DNA from: JBKEDC01 sp047975205
Lineage (GTDB): Bacteria; Bacteroidota; Bacteroidia; Bacteroidales; Prolixibacteraceae
Assembly: GCA_047975205.1 (NCBI GenBank)
Contig: JBKEDC010000004.1
Location: 1 to 22,037, forward strand
Reading direction: 5' to 3'
DNA: 22,037 nt
Below the pieces are notes generated by a model. The model did no database searches and was not told the DNA's origin. It was given only the letters and a program-made list of their open reading frames with translations. How positions within the stretch are numbered: position 1 is the first letter of the stretch; every line of letters begins with the position of its first letter. Below are positions 1 through 7,769 of the stretch, one piece after another. The position numbers were made by a program, and so were the translations under genes.

Positions 1-1181
1 TGCTTCCTTTGCCTCTCGTTCCACAGCATATAGCTTCTGAAATAAGTCCATTGCATAAGCAGCCTCTTTGTCTCCTGCAACTAAAGCCTTCTCAAAGTAT
101 CGACGTGCGTGGGCAAGACACCCCATCAATGTAATGCCTTTATTTGTGCGCTGTATTAGATCATAAACCGAGTAACCATCCGTTTGCAAGTAGCCTCTAT
201 AATTCTTTAGCAATTTTATAGGTCCATCTTTGCCTCGACCTCTTTGGTAATCGAAAAATGCATACCGGGACAGTGGGCTGTGGTAAATCCAATAATACCC
301 TCGATGTGTCTTGCCTTGTTTTTGCTTATCTAGAACTTGTATCGGTGTTTCATCTCCTTGTATATAACCTTGAGACAATACCTGTCGAACCAGCTCATCA
401 TACAGAGGTTCTAATAAATCACATACAGATTCTTGCCAACCATTGATTGTTGAAGAGTTAATCTTTACGTCTTCTCGCTTGAAACGTTCTATCTGGCGAT
501 AGATAGGCAAATGATCAACAAACTTATCAATCAGTATCTGAGCTAAAAGACTTTCTCCTGCAATACCTTTATTGATAGCAAACTCGGGAAGATCTGCAAT
601 AATACCTTTGCTTGATAAATCCTGCTCATCTGCAGGCATGATATATTTTTACGGATATACCTCTTTACGTAAAGCTTTGCAGGAGTATGCTCTAGCTTTT
701 CAGTCACCTCATCTCCAATGTATATCGCTGTCTTGGGCAGATTCTTGGGTTCTATGACAATATCAACCCTTTCTAAATGTTCGGGCAGTTCAACTCTTCC
801 CGGATGTTGCTTTTTCTTTTTGACTTCACGCGTATAAGTAATCGTTTCCATTTCCTTTTCAGGCTCTGTAGCCTGAGGAACATCGAAAGGGAGTTGCAAT
901 TGGTCTTTATGCGCAAGGTAGCGCTCTTTTGAACCTCCAAATAAGCGACGCTGTAAATGCTTGAGTTGCATCTCTAAGTTTGCAATCTTATTTTTCTGCT
1001 TTAAGATTGTCTTCTCTTGAGTAGCAAGTTTTGTAGAATTAGTAGCTAATTCTGTAGATTTAGTGGTTAGTTCTCTAGAATTAGAAGCTAGTTGCTCATC
1101 CTTTTTTACAAGCTCAGAGTTCTTCTGATGAAGAAATTCTAAAAGTTGTGATTTCGATAAGTTTTCTAGCCTTGTTCTCAT
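1..1181 (-). pseudogene. tnpC: IS66 transposase TnpC, frameshifted and cut by window edge
   Basis: This is the DDE transposase of the IS66 element. The N-terminal part (1181 down to ~650) has a leucine-zipper-like coiled coil (residues ~10-80, with repeated S-E-L-A and N-S-T-K-L-A patterns). The typical IS66 linker follows, including PEHLERVDIVIEP and LYVKRYIRK. At a run of five T at 646-650 the frame shifts. If one more base is allowed there, translation continues in a new frame as YVMPADEQDL and then through the catalytic domain to the left edge without a stop. Visible landmarks are GDETPIQV (first Asp) and TDGYSVYD (second Asp). The third acidic residue lies outside the window. The slip site does not form a canonical -1 slippery heptamer. 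I therefore favour a mutation or a homopolymer sequencing error over programmed frameshifting. Confidence 0.85.
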
Positions 1182-1268
1182 GGAACAAAGATACGAAACA
1201 TTTCGCTAAAACCCGCATAAATACTAAGAAAGTCGAGGTTGGAAAGACTTGTATTTTATGGAAATATG

Positions 1269-1616
1269 TTACCTTAAGTAACGCTCTCTTTGAACAAGAT
1301 TTTTTATCGATAATCCATCGATAATCATGGCCAATTGTGTGTAGCTTATTTGAATACTTCCAACGCTAGAATCGTATTGAGGAATTTCAAATGTGCCACG
1401 TTCAAGACGCTTATAATACAACACGAAACCGGAGCTCTGCCAGTGAAGGAGCTTAATCTTATTACGAGGCTTATTAATAAACACGAAAACATCGCCATTT
1501 AGCGGATCACAGTCCAAACTATTGCGGACGATGCCCGATAGAGCATCAAAACTCTTGCGCATGTCGGTGGGCTGACTGTAGAGATGGAATTTGAAGTCGC
1601 CTGAAAGTGCAAACAT
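1269..1616 (-). CDS. tnpB: IS66 accessory protein TnpB
   Basis: This 115-residue protein has the characteristic IS66 TnpB (Orf2) pattern. It starts MFALSGDFKFHLY, followed by PTDMRKSFDALSGIV and a central GDVFVFINKPRNKIKLLHW block. After that come GFVLYYKRLERGTFEIP and a C-terminal helix with LAMIIDGLSI. Length is normal for the family and no damage is seen. Its start lies 4 bases after the tnpA stop, so translation is probably coupled to tnpA. TnpB is required for transposition of IS66 elements, but its biochemical role is not well defined. Identification is firm from sequence pattern alone. Confidence 0.93.
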   Translation of the reverse strand: MFALSGDFKFHLYSQPTDMRKSFDALSGIVRNSLDCDPLNGDVFVFINKPRNKIKLLHWQSSGFVLYYKRLERGTFEIPQYDSSVGSIQISYTQLAMIIDGLSIKNLVQRERYLR

Positions 1617-1620
1617 AAGC

Positions 1621-1914
1621 CTATAGGTATATCAGGGTTCGTAATTGATCGATATCGAGGGCACATCCCAAGGTCAAGACCACTCCGTTGGGATATTGCA
1701 ATGTTATACTTTGAGGTGCTACTTCTGCCCGCGAGGGAATAATAGGAATAAAGCGCGCAGCTCTAGAAGCGTCTTCTTGTACTGAGTGTTCCTCTTGCTC
1801 TGCTTCGAATTTGTTAATCCAATAGCGAAATTGACGAAGGACGATGTGATTCTCTCGGCAATATTGAGTATGATTCATACCTCTTCTCTGCCATGCCTTG
1901 TAATGCTTGTGCAT
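1621..1914 (-). CDS. tnpA: IS66 accessory protein TnpA
   Basis: This 97-residue protein occupies the first position of the IS66 gene set. It has a helix-turn-helix-like N-terminus (KAWQRRGMNHTQYCRENHI, with FRYWINKFE after it). Its C-terminal segment, ITLQYPNGVVLTLG, is of the type seen at the end of IS66 TnpA proteins (a short beta-rich tail ending DIDQLRTLI). The ATG at 1914 is the first in-frame methionine. The frame remains open upstream (IKQIELRQQEW just before it), so a non-ATG start some 12-20 codons earlier is possible. A DNA-binding role is inferred from family knowledge. Confidence 0.85.
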   Translation of the reverse strand: MHKHYKAWQRRGMNHTQYCRENHIVLRQFRYWINKFEAEQEEHSVQEDASRAARFIPIIPSRAEVAPQSITLQYPNGVVLTLGCALDIDQLRTLIYL

Positions 1915-1984
1915 CCATTCCTGTTGGCGGAGTTCTATTTGTTTAATGACCGCAAAGTAAGGAGGCTTAATGAAGATGGTAAAG

Positions 1985-2010
1985 ATGTACTTGCTCGGAG
2001 GATACGTTAA
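1985..2010. repeat. Terminal inverted repeat of left IS66 element
   Basis: On the minus strand this reads TATCCTCCGAGCAAGTACAT after a TTAACG lead. The same motif, with one extra C, is found in opposite orientation at 21862-21889. That is what is expected for the upstream and downstream ends of related IS66 elements. The exact outer base is uncertain by a few positions. Confidence 0.7.
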
Positions 2011-2019
2011 GACAAAAAT

Positions 2020-2111
2020 ATTGACTAAATCTTATTTTAGCGAATAGTAGTGATTGATTATGTGAAAGTTATGGGAGACACATTGACTAAAACGTATTTT
2101 AGCGGACAGTA
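2020..2111. promoter_or_regulatory. Two 30-bp direct repeats with internal palindromes (candidate operators)
   Basis: Repeat 1 is at 2020-2049 and repeat 2 at 2082-2111, 62 bp apart start to start. They share ATTGACTAAA and TATTTTAGCG and differ at only a few positions. Each contains an inverted repeat. In repeat 2 the arms CTAAAA and TTTTAG are perfect around a 4-bp centre; in repeat 1 one base is degraded. They lie between the IS66 end and the promoter of the ROK regulator. ROK repressors bind AT-rich palindromes of this size, so autoregulation is a reasonable inference. The 62-bp spacing is close to six helical turns, which would place both on one face of DNA. Confidence 0.5.
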
Positions 2112-2155
2112 ATATAAATTTCCTTATTAAGTTTCTGAAATCTTGACAAGCAATA

Positions 2156-2186
2156 TTGAACAGCCCATACCTTTTTCGTATATTTG
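2156..2186 (+). promoter_or_regulatory. Bacteroidota-type promoter of the ROK regulator
   Basis: TTG at 2156-2158, a 20-bp spacer, and TATATTTG at 2179-2186 match the Bacteroidota sigma-ABfr consensus (TTG, about 20 bp, TAnnTTTG). Initiation would fall near 2193, leaving a leader of about 18 nt before the ATG at 2212. This excludes the upstream in-frame TTG at 2143 as the start codon. Confidence 0.6.
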
Positions 2187-2211
2187 CGCAATCGATTCAT
2201 ATAACAACATC

Positions 2212-3435
2212 ATGATAAATAACGTATTTAGTAAATCGAACACTTCGAAAATAGACGTAATAACATATAAAAATATATTGTTAAAAAAAAACATCATTAA
2301 ATTGATAGATAAAAAAGGACCCTTAACATTAAATGCTATTTCACTTGGCATAAAATGTAGTATTCCCAAATCTGCAACAATTGTTCAAGAGCTAATAGAT
2401 GGCGGACTTATTGAGGATCTTGGAAAAATGGAAACTGGAGCAGGTAGAAAACCTTCTCTGTATGGTTTAATAAATGACTCGGTTCTATTTGTCGGAATAC
2501 ATGTCCGCAATGATTCTGTAGATTTTGGTATAGTTGACTTGAATGAAAATGTTATATGTCTAAACCAACACATCCCTTTTAAATTGGACAATTCTAAAGA
2601 ATCCCTCGACAAACTTTGTAATATAGTTGAGAACGGCATACAAGAAAACGAACAACACAGAGATTGCATAGCAACAATATGCATTAATCTTCCAGGTAGA
2701 GTAAATAGCAAAAAAGGGATTAGTAATAACTTTTACAATTTTACAAATAAATCGCTTGCTACATATTTGACAGAGATATTTAATATTGATGTGTCGATAG
2801 AAAATGATACGCGAGCAAAGGCTTACTGTGAATTTCACGCTCGTATGAATAAGAAGCAATGCAATATACTATATATAAATGCTGATTATGGACTAGGGTT
2901 GGGTGCTCTTGTAGAGGGCAGGTTGCAATATGGGAAATCAGGGTATTCGGGTGAGTTCGGACATACGCCGTTCTTTCAGAACGACACGGCTTGCAGATGT
3001 GGAAAAACAGGCTGCTTAGAAACTGAAGTGTCTGGAATAGCTATTATTGAACAATTCAAGGCAATGATAAAGGAAGGGCACAGTTCTCCTTTACAAACTA
3101 AATACAAGAATATAAACGATGTGGTTTTGATAGATATTGTGAGATCAGCAGTCGATAATGAAGATCTGCTTGCCATAGAAATTATAAGAAAAACAGCTCA
3201 TAAACTTGGACTTGCGGTTACAACTCTCATACATTTGTATAATCCTGACACGATTGTTTTCGGAGGTACATTGTCATTGGCTGGAGAATATTTTGTACTG
3301 CCAATAAAACTCGCCATATTTAAGCGCTCTTTTGAGCTCATGAGGTCAGATATGAAAATAGAATTGCCTGTCAGATTAGAGGGGGCCGGGGTTGTAGGGG
3401 CCTGCTACCTATCAAAACACAATTTTCTGAAATAA
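2212..3435 (+). CDS. ROK-family transcriptional regulator (NagC/XylR-like)
   Basis: This 407-residue protein is a predicted cytoplasmic sugar-responsive repressor. Residues ~25-88 form a winged helix-turn-helix ending in the wing GAGRKPSLYGL, typical of ROK repressors. The ROK sugar-binding fold follows, with END at 197-199, the GEFGH motif at 247-251, and the zinc-binding signature CRCGKTGCLE (Cys261, Cys263, Cys268). The ATP-binding DxGxT motif of ROK kinases is absent; the equivalent stretch reads GIHVRNDSVDFGIVDL. It should therefore be a regulator, not a kinase. I chose the ATG at 2212 because a strong promoter element ends 25 bp upstream; a longer in-frame TTG start at 2143 would lie inside that promoter. 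The gene faces the catabolic gene train tail to tail and is the only regulator in the window. It is the natural candidate to sense the imported amino sugar or its phosphate. The effector is not determinable here. Confidence 0.9.
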   Translation: MINNVFSKSNTSKIDVITYKNILLKKNIIKLIDKKGPLTLNAISLGIKCSIPKSATIVQELIDGGLIEDLGKMETGAGRKPSLYGLINDSVLFVGIHVRNDSVDFGIVDLNENVICLNQHIPFKLDNSKESLDKLCNIVENGIQENEQHRDCIATICINLPGRVNSKKGISNNFYNFTNKSLATYLTEIFNIDVSIENDTRAKAYCEFHARMNKKQCNILYINADYGLGLGALVEGRLQYGKSGYSGEFGHTPFFQNDTACRCGKTGCLETEVSGIAIIEQFKAMIKEGHSSPLQTKYKNINDVVLIDIVRSAVDNEDLLAIEIIRKTAHKLGLAVTTLIHLYNPDTIVFGGTLSLAGEYFVLPIKLAIFKRSFELMRSDMKIELPVRLEGAGVVGACYLSKHNFLK

Positions 3436-3580
3436 CAAAGACGGTACCGACCTTGTTCTGTCTATGAGTCTGCTTAATCCGGTTTGTGCATTATATATAA
3501 ATAGAGAGAGCTTGCCTAGGCGGATTCCCAACCAAACCCTCCTTTTTTATCTAACGCCTGATTGAGAAAAAAAACCAAAA
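3436..3580. other. Convergent intergenic gap without a clear terminator
   Basis: This 145-bp gap lies between the converging ROK gene and the end of the long minus-strand gene train. It contains a short imperfect palindrome around CGGTACCG (about 3436-3456), GCCTAGGC near 3515, and a T/A-rich stretch. I see no hairpin plus U-run on either strand convincing enough to call a terminator. Confidence 0.4.
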
Positions 3581-4213
3581 TTATATACCTAACCCTTCTT
3601 TGACTATCTCAGCAAGCCTCTTAGCTCCGTTATCATTTGGATGTATTCCATCCGGGAATGAACTACTACAATCAAGCAAGCCTGAATAAGCATCAATTAT
3701 TGGCAGCTCATTTTTGTGTGCAATTTCTTTTATTATAGGAATTATTGAAGTAGTTAGTATAGAGTCATTGATTCCTCCTCCTGATTTAAAGACAGGCACT
3801 GGAATGCATAAGTATATCTTAGGAGAACTGCTTATTGTGTTTAAAGTGTCTACCATTGCTTGATAATCCTCTTTGAATAGCTCAGCGTCCCAATGGTTTG
3901 GTTTTGTGTCGTTAGTTCCAAGTTTAAGTATGATAATATCAGGTCTATATCGAAAGGTATTCTGTAGATCGTTGGTGTTCCAATACGGAAGATTTCCACT
4001 GCGTAGCATAGTAGCACCTACTCTGCCTGCGTTAAGCACTTCGTAATTATTTCCCAACATTTCTTGCAGCTGCATCGGATATGATGTCCGTGTGAACTTA
4101 GAAGTCAACGCACCTTCGGTAATGCTGTCGCCAACACAAGCAATCTTTACATTATTTGTGTTTTGGCAGGCAACACTTACAACTAAAATTAGAATAAATG
4201 AAAAATACTTCAT
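3581..4213 (-). CDS. SGNH/GDSL-family esterase lipoprotein
   Basis: This 210-residue enzyme has a lipoprotein signal peptide with Cys16 (SVAC). The residues after Cys are uncharged (QNTNN), so it probably stays in the periplasm instead of being exported to the surface. SGNH blocks are clear: block I GDSITEG with the nucleophile Ser, the block II Gly in AGRVGATM, block III LGTND with the oxyanion Asn, and block V DGIHPN with the catalytic Asp-His pair. Length fits single-domain SGNH hydrolases. Members in glycan loci often remove O-acetyl groups, so acetylesterase action on an acylated sugar is the best guess; lipase or thioesterase activity is not excluded. It is the last gene of the train, starting 5 bases after the NagB-like/PIG-L fusion stop. 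Confidence 0.88.
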   Translation of the reverse strand: MKYFSFILILVVSVACQNTNNVKIACVGDSITEGALTSKFTRTSYPMQLQEMLGNNYEVLNAGRVGATMLRSGNLPYWNTNDLQNTFRYRPDIIILKLGTNDTKPNHWDAELFKEDYQAMVDTLNTISSSPKIYLCIPVPVFKSGGGINDSILTTSIIPIIKEIAHKNELPIIDAYSGLLDCSSSFPDGIHPNDNGAKRLAEIVKEGLGI

Positions 4214-4218
4214 TTCAA

Positions 4219-6174
4219 TTACTTTAGAAATGTTTCTTCATCATCAAACGGATATCTCACAAATGCCTCGATGGCTTCATATTCTACAAGTCCGAGCTTA
4301 TCATATATGATTGCAGTCTCTTTATTCCTGTCTTCGGCACGCTGCCAAAATTCTCGCTTATCCTTGCCGGGAAATACCGGTTCGTCTTTCTGAGATTGAT
4401 GTTTGAATATTGCTTTGCGCTTTCTTTTTACCTCATCGGGGCTAATCGGCACAGCCATCTCTATATCTTCAACATCCCACTCTTGCCAAGCTCCGCGATA
4501 TAGCCACATATAGCAATCATCAAGCCAAGAATCTTGTCCGGATGCTCTCATCTTGCGAATGGCTTTGAAGATTATCTGTAGGCACACCTCGTGAGTGCCA
4601 TGGGGATCTTGCAGGTCGCCTGCTGCAAATATTTGGTGAGGTTTAATGCTGCGCAACAAGTCGATTACTATCTGCAAATCTTTATCTGATGCAGGACTCT
4701 TTTCCACCTGTCCTGTTTCATAGAATGGAAGGTTTAAGAAGTGAATATTATCCTCATTAATCCCACTGAATCGACAGCCGGCAACAGCTTCACCAATTCG
4801 AATGTTACCTTTCACTGTTTTTACATATTGACTGTCAATATCGCCCGTCTTTTTATTGGCGATAGATTCTCTGAGCTTCTTGTTTTCTTCAACTATCGTA
4901 CCGCATTCTATACCTTGAGATTTCAGCATATCTACTAGAAACTGAGAATAGCGTATTGCATCGTCATCAAACACTGCGATATTACCAGATGTCTGATATG
5001 CCACATGTACCTCATGACCTTGGTCGGCAAGCCTAATCATTGTTCCGCCCATCGAGATTACATCATCATCGGGGTGAGGGCTGAATATTATAGTACGCTT
5101 ACAAGCTGGCTCTGGACGCTCAGGGCGAGTTTTCTCGTATGCTCCCGGCTTTCCTCCCGGCCATCCGGTAATGGTGTGCCGAAGATCATCAAATATCTCA
5201 ATATTCAAATCGTATGCTGAGCCTACGTTTGTGAGAAGATCCCGCAATCCGTTGTCTTTATAGTCGTCGTCTGTAAGTTTCAATATTGGTTTGTCAACAT
5301 GAAGGCTCAGCCATGTAACTGCACGTTTCATCATTCGCCTTGTCCAATTGACATCTGACACTAGCCAAGGAGCTATACTTCTTGTGAAATTGCTTGTGGC
5401 AGGATAATCTACACATATCGTTACATTATCGTGTGTTTGAAGGAATGATGCAGGTATATCTTTTATAACCTCTCCTTCAATCATCTGCTTAAGAATTGGA
5501 GATTTAGATTTTCCCCATCCTACAAGTAGAATGCGCTTTGCGTTCAGAATGGTTCGTACACCCATTGTTATGGCTCGGTGAGGAACGTTTGCTTCTCCTC
5601 CGAAATCCTTGGCGGCATCTTCGATGGTTCTGCTGTCGAGGCGTACAAATCGGGTTTGCGAGCCTATAATAGACCCCGGCTCGTTGAATCCGATATGACC
5701 TGAACGACCTATCCCTAACAACTGAATATCAATTCCTCCAAAGGAATTTATTTTTTGCTCATAGTCTTGACAATATTTGTTTATATCCGAAACATCAATC
5801 GAACCATCAGGAATGAATGTATTCTCTGAAAGAATGTCGATATGCTTGAAAAGATTTTCGTTCATGAAATAGTTGTAACTCAGTTTGTCATCGGGTTGAA
5901 TGGAGTAGTATTCGTCAAGATTAAAGCTTACTACATTTTTAAAGCTTAAGCCTTCATCTTTATGAATCCTTATCAGCTCTTTATATATCGCTAAAGGCGA
6001 AGAACCCGTAGCCAATCCTAGCACGGTTCTTTCTCCTTTTTCATTATTGGCTTTTATTGTTGATGCGATTTCGTTTGCAATAAAAGCCGACCCCTCATTT
6101 TTATCAGAAAAAACAATTACCGGTATCTTCTCTATTTTACTGTCAATATGATTTGGTGTTGTAGTCATTTTCAC
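4219..6174 (-). CDS. NagB-like / PIG-L deacetylase-like fusion protein
   Basis: This 651-residue cytoplasmic protein has no signal peptide and two parts. Residues ~15-280 are a glucosamine-6-phosphate deaminase (NagB) fold, with the phosphate-loop-like LATGSSP (54-60), FNLDEYY (Asp87 aligning to E. coli Asp72), and GIGRSGHIGFNEPGS. In that last motif His160 and Glu165 match E. coli His143 and Glu148, but the position of catalytic Asp141 is Ser158. Residues ~358-640 are a PIG-L/LmbE zinc deacetylase domain, with SPHPDDDVISMGGT and DPHGTH (523-528) supplying the metal ligands. Fusions of this kind are common in Bacteroidota and are usually annotated as glucosamine-6-phosphate deaminase. The pairing suggests N-deacetylation and deamination of an amino sugar in one polypeptide, but the missing Asp makes deaminase activity doubtful. 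A MITE-like element separates it from the upstream alkaline phosphatase gene. Confidence 0.9.
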   Translation of the reverse strand: MKMTTTPNHIDSKIEKIPVIVFSDKNEGSAFIANEIASTIKANNEKGERTVLGLATGSSPLAIYKELIRIHKDEGLSFKNVVSFNLDEYYSIQPDDKLSYNYFMNENLFKHIDILSENTFIPDGSIDVSDINKYCQDYEQKINSFGGIDIQLLGIGRSGHIGFNEPGSIIGSQTRFVRLDSRTIEDAAKDFGGEANVPHRAITMGVRTILNAKRILLVGWGKSKSPILKQMIEGEVIKDIPASFLQTHDNVTICVDYPATSNFTRSIAPWLVSDVNWTRRMMKRAVTWLSLHVDKPILKLTDDDYKDNGLRDLLTNVGSAYDLNIEIFDDLRHTITGWPGGKPGAYEKTRPERPEPACKRTIIFSPHPDDDVISMGGTMIRLADQGHEVHVAYQTSGNIAVFDDDAIRYSQFLVDMLKSQGIECGTIVEENKKLRESIANKKTGDIDSQYVKTVKGNIRIGEAVAGCRFSGINEDNIHFLNLPFYETGQVEKSPASDKDLQIVIDLLRSIKPHQIFAAGDLQDPHGTHEVCLQIIFKAIRKMRASGQDSWLDDCYMWLYRGAWQEWDVEDIEMAVPISPDEVKRKRKAIFKHQSQKDEPVFPGKDKREFWQRAEDRNKETAIIYDKLGLVEYEAIEAFVRYPFDDEETFLK

Positions 6175-6188
6175 TCTATTTTATTATA

Positions 6189-6373
6189 GGAAAGTTCTAT
6201 AAATTAGCTGATAAATATTTTTGATTTTATATTGAGTAGATTTTTTGATAATTTCGGAAAGCATAGCGAGCTATGGTTTAAGAAATTAGTGAAAAATATG
6301 CCAATATAAAACAAAAAGAACATCAGTGAACTATCCCATGTCATTATTAATTTCTAATTTTTAGAACTCCCCC
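6189..6373. mobile_element. MITE-like palindromic element, copy 1
   Basis: This ~185-bp non-coding element is about 90% identical (by-eye alignment) to 14209-14391. Its ends are inverted repeats around AGTTCTATAAATTAG and CTAATTTTTAGAACTCCCC. The interior is a long imperfect palindrome centred near GCATAGCGAGCTATGG. It is flanked by TATA on both sides (6185-6188 and 6374-6377), a possible 4-bp target duplication. It lies between the alkaline phosphatase gene and the NagB-like/PIG-L gene and would be transcribed as a large hairpin in the shared mRNA. No transposase is encoded. Confidence 0.75.
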
Positions 6374-6407
6374 TATATATTATTACACTTGTTTTTAGTA
6401 CCCAATG

Positions 6408-7571
6408 TTATTTTCCTTTATACTTAACTAGCTCAATAAGTATTTTTCCTACTTCTGAATTCTCCATTATTCCGGTAAATTTTTCAGCACCCGGACCGAA
6501 TGCGAAAATAGGAACCATCACGGCGGTGTGTTCTCCCCAGATGAAATCGCCTTTCACCATTCCTTTTTCAATATCACCGTCGGTAAGTGCAAAGCCTCCT
6601 GTTTCGTGGTCGGCAGTGATTACAATCAGAGTCTCGCCGTTTTTCGCTGCAAATTCTAACGCTTTGCCGATAGCTTCGTCAAAATCAAGCATTTCTTCTA
6701 CTAGAAGGGTTGTATTGTTTTGATGTCCTCCCCAGTCAATCTGAGAACCCTCAACCATTAGAAAGAAACCGTCATCGTCTTTCGATAGAATGTTTATCGC
6801 TGTTTCAGTTGCTTTAGGCAGCATTCCGTTGCGTTTTGAAGCCTCGGGGTTGTGAGTAAGAGCAGTGAGCCCTGCAAGTTTGCCTTCCTTAACCTTAGTT
6901 ATTTCATCAATGTCTTTAAGTACCTTATAGCCCTTGTTTTTAAGCTCTGTAATAAGGTCTTTTCTGTCTTTCCTATCGGCAAAGTGTTTGTATCCACCAC
7001 CAATAAATACATCTATGTCTGTCTTCAATAAATCACCTGCAATCTCCTCATACATAGTGCGTGATGGCTGATGGGCAATAAATGATGCCGGAGTGGCGTG
7101 AGTAATCGCTGATGTTGACACTAATCCGGTAGCCATGCCTTCATCTTCGGCAATGGCACGAACCGACGGATGAGCAATAGTGTCAACATCCACCCCGATT
7201 GCTCCGTTGTAGGTTTTGTAGCCACTAGAAAGAGCTGTGCCACCTGCCGCAGAATCAGTAATATAGCTGCTAGCTGATTGTGTTTTAGAAAAGCCTAAGT
7301 GATTGAAGTTATCCAAAAACAAGCTCCCTCCATTGGCTGTTACGCCTGCAAATATCTGACTGGTACCCATTCCGTCCCCAATCATAAGAATGATGTTTTT
7401 AGGGTAATCCGATTTAGGCTTATCTTCATAGTATTTAACTTCATGTTGATTACCACCTAGATACGCCTTTACAGAGTCTTCTTTTGACACTGATTTATAG
7501 TTTTCTTGAGCGAAAACCTTACACGAAAGTATCGTTATAATACCTACAGTTACAGCAATTTTGTTTAGCAT
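6408..7571 (-). CDS. Alkaline phosphatase, PhoA superfamily, His/Trp subclass
   Basis: This 387-residue secreted phosphomonoesterase starts with a Sec signal peptide (cleavage probably after KVFAQ, about residue 22). Active-site landmarks in order are GDGMG (Asp66), TDSAAGG with nucleophile Ser107, THATP (His158, Thr160), SR at 170-171 (the phosphate-binding Arg), VEGSQIDWGGH (Glu274, Asp279, His283), ADHETGG (Asp321, His322) and EHTA (His348). Positions equivalent to E. coli Asp153 and Lys328 are His158 and Trp280. That combination is known from cold-active Vibrio and TAB5 alkaline phosphatases. The enzyme is expected in the periplasm, where it would strip phosphate from sugar phosphates released by the EEP enzymes. 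It is separated from the upstream MFS gene by 198 bp, the longest MITE-free gap in the train. Confidence 0.93.
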   Translation of the reverse strand: MLNKIAVTVGIITILSCKVFAQENYKSVSKEDSVKAYLGGNQHEVKYYEDKPKSDYPKNIILMIGDGMGTSQIFAGVTANGGSLFLDNFNHLGFSKTQSASSYITDSAAGGTALSSGYKTYNGAIGVDVDTIAHPSVRAIAEDEGMATGLVSTSAITHATPASFIAHQPSRTMYEEIAGDLLKTDIDVFIGGGYKHFADRKDRKDLITELKNKGYKVLKDIDEITKVKEGKLAGLTALTHNPEASKRNGMLPKATETAINILSKDDDGFFLMVEGSQIDWGGHQNNTTLLVEEMLDFDEAIGKALEFAAKNGETLIVITADHETGGFALTDGDIEKGMVKGDFIWGEHTAVMVPIFAFGPGAEKFTGIMENSEVGKILIELVKYKGK

Positions 7572-7701
7572 AATACTGTTATTAAGTTGGTTATTTTTTT
7601 GTTGTAGTTTGTGATTCTGAACAATTTTTTGTGAAAGATATTTTGCAAGTCATCATTCATAGAAATAGCTACGGCATAAGTTGTACTGCTTACCTTTCTC
7701 G

Positions 7702-7752
7702 ACAATATATCAGAACCTTATTTTGCAATCAATTAGCTATGCAAAAATTGCA
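7702..7752 (-). promoter_or_regulatory. Possible internal promoter and hairpins upstream of the alkaline phosphatase gene
   Basis: In the 198-bp gap between the transporter and the phosphatase, the minus strand shows TTG (7730-7732), a 20-bp spacer and TATATTGT (7702-7709). This is a degenerate match to the Bacteroidota promoter. TTTTGCA (7721-7727) and TGCAAAA (7740-7746) could pair, and TGCAA-AAA-TTGCA (7740-7752) is a perfect small palindrome. An internal start or an mRNA processing or attenuation site are both possible; neither is strong. Confidence 0.25.
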
Positions 7753-7769
7753 GTAAAAATGTTGTCAAT

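Larger units (their letters stand above)
1..2010 (-). mobile_element. IS66-family insertion sequence, 5' portion (left edge)
   Basis: Three minus-strand genes in the usual IS66 order (tnpA, tnpB, tnpC) run from about 1914 to the left edge. The 5' end of the element is placed near 2010, because the sequence at 1985-2010 matches, in inverted orientation, the end of the second IS66-like element at 21862-21889. The body beyond tnpC residue ~390 lies outside the window, so the far terminus and target duplication cannot be seen. TnpC carries a frameshift, so this copy may be inactive. IS66 elements are known to have GTAA-type terminal repeats and 8-bp target duplications; only the first could be partly examined here. 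Confidence 0.85.

Noticed and set aside
640..655. Programmed -1 frameshift in tnpC
   Set aside because: The A run does not form an X-XXY-YYZ heptamer in the right frame, and IS66 TnpC is normally a single open frame.
2143..2211. TTG start giving a 23-residue longer ROK protein
   Set aside because: A consensus promoter (2156-2186) lies within this stretch, so the region should be upstream of the transcript. The HTH domain begins well after the ATG at 2212.
2212..3435. ROK sugar kinase (for example GlcNAc kinase)
   Set aside because: It has an N-terminal winged helix-turn-helix and lacks the ATP-binding DxGxT motif.
3436..3580. Bidirectional terminator between the convergent genes
   Set aside because: Only weak or long-looped stems were found, without an adjacent U-run on the proper side.
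6189..6373. CRISPR or structured non-coding RNA gene
   Set aside because: Only two dispersed copies exist, with terminal inverted repeats and flanking duplications. A MITE-like element explains them better.
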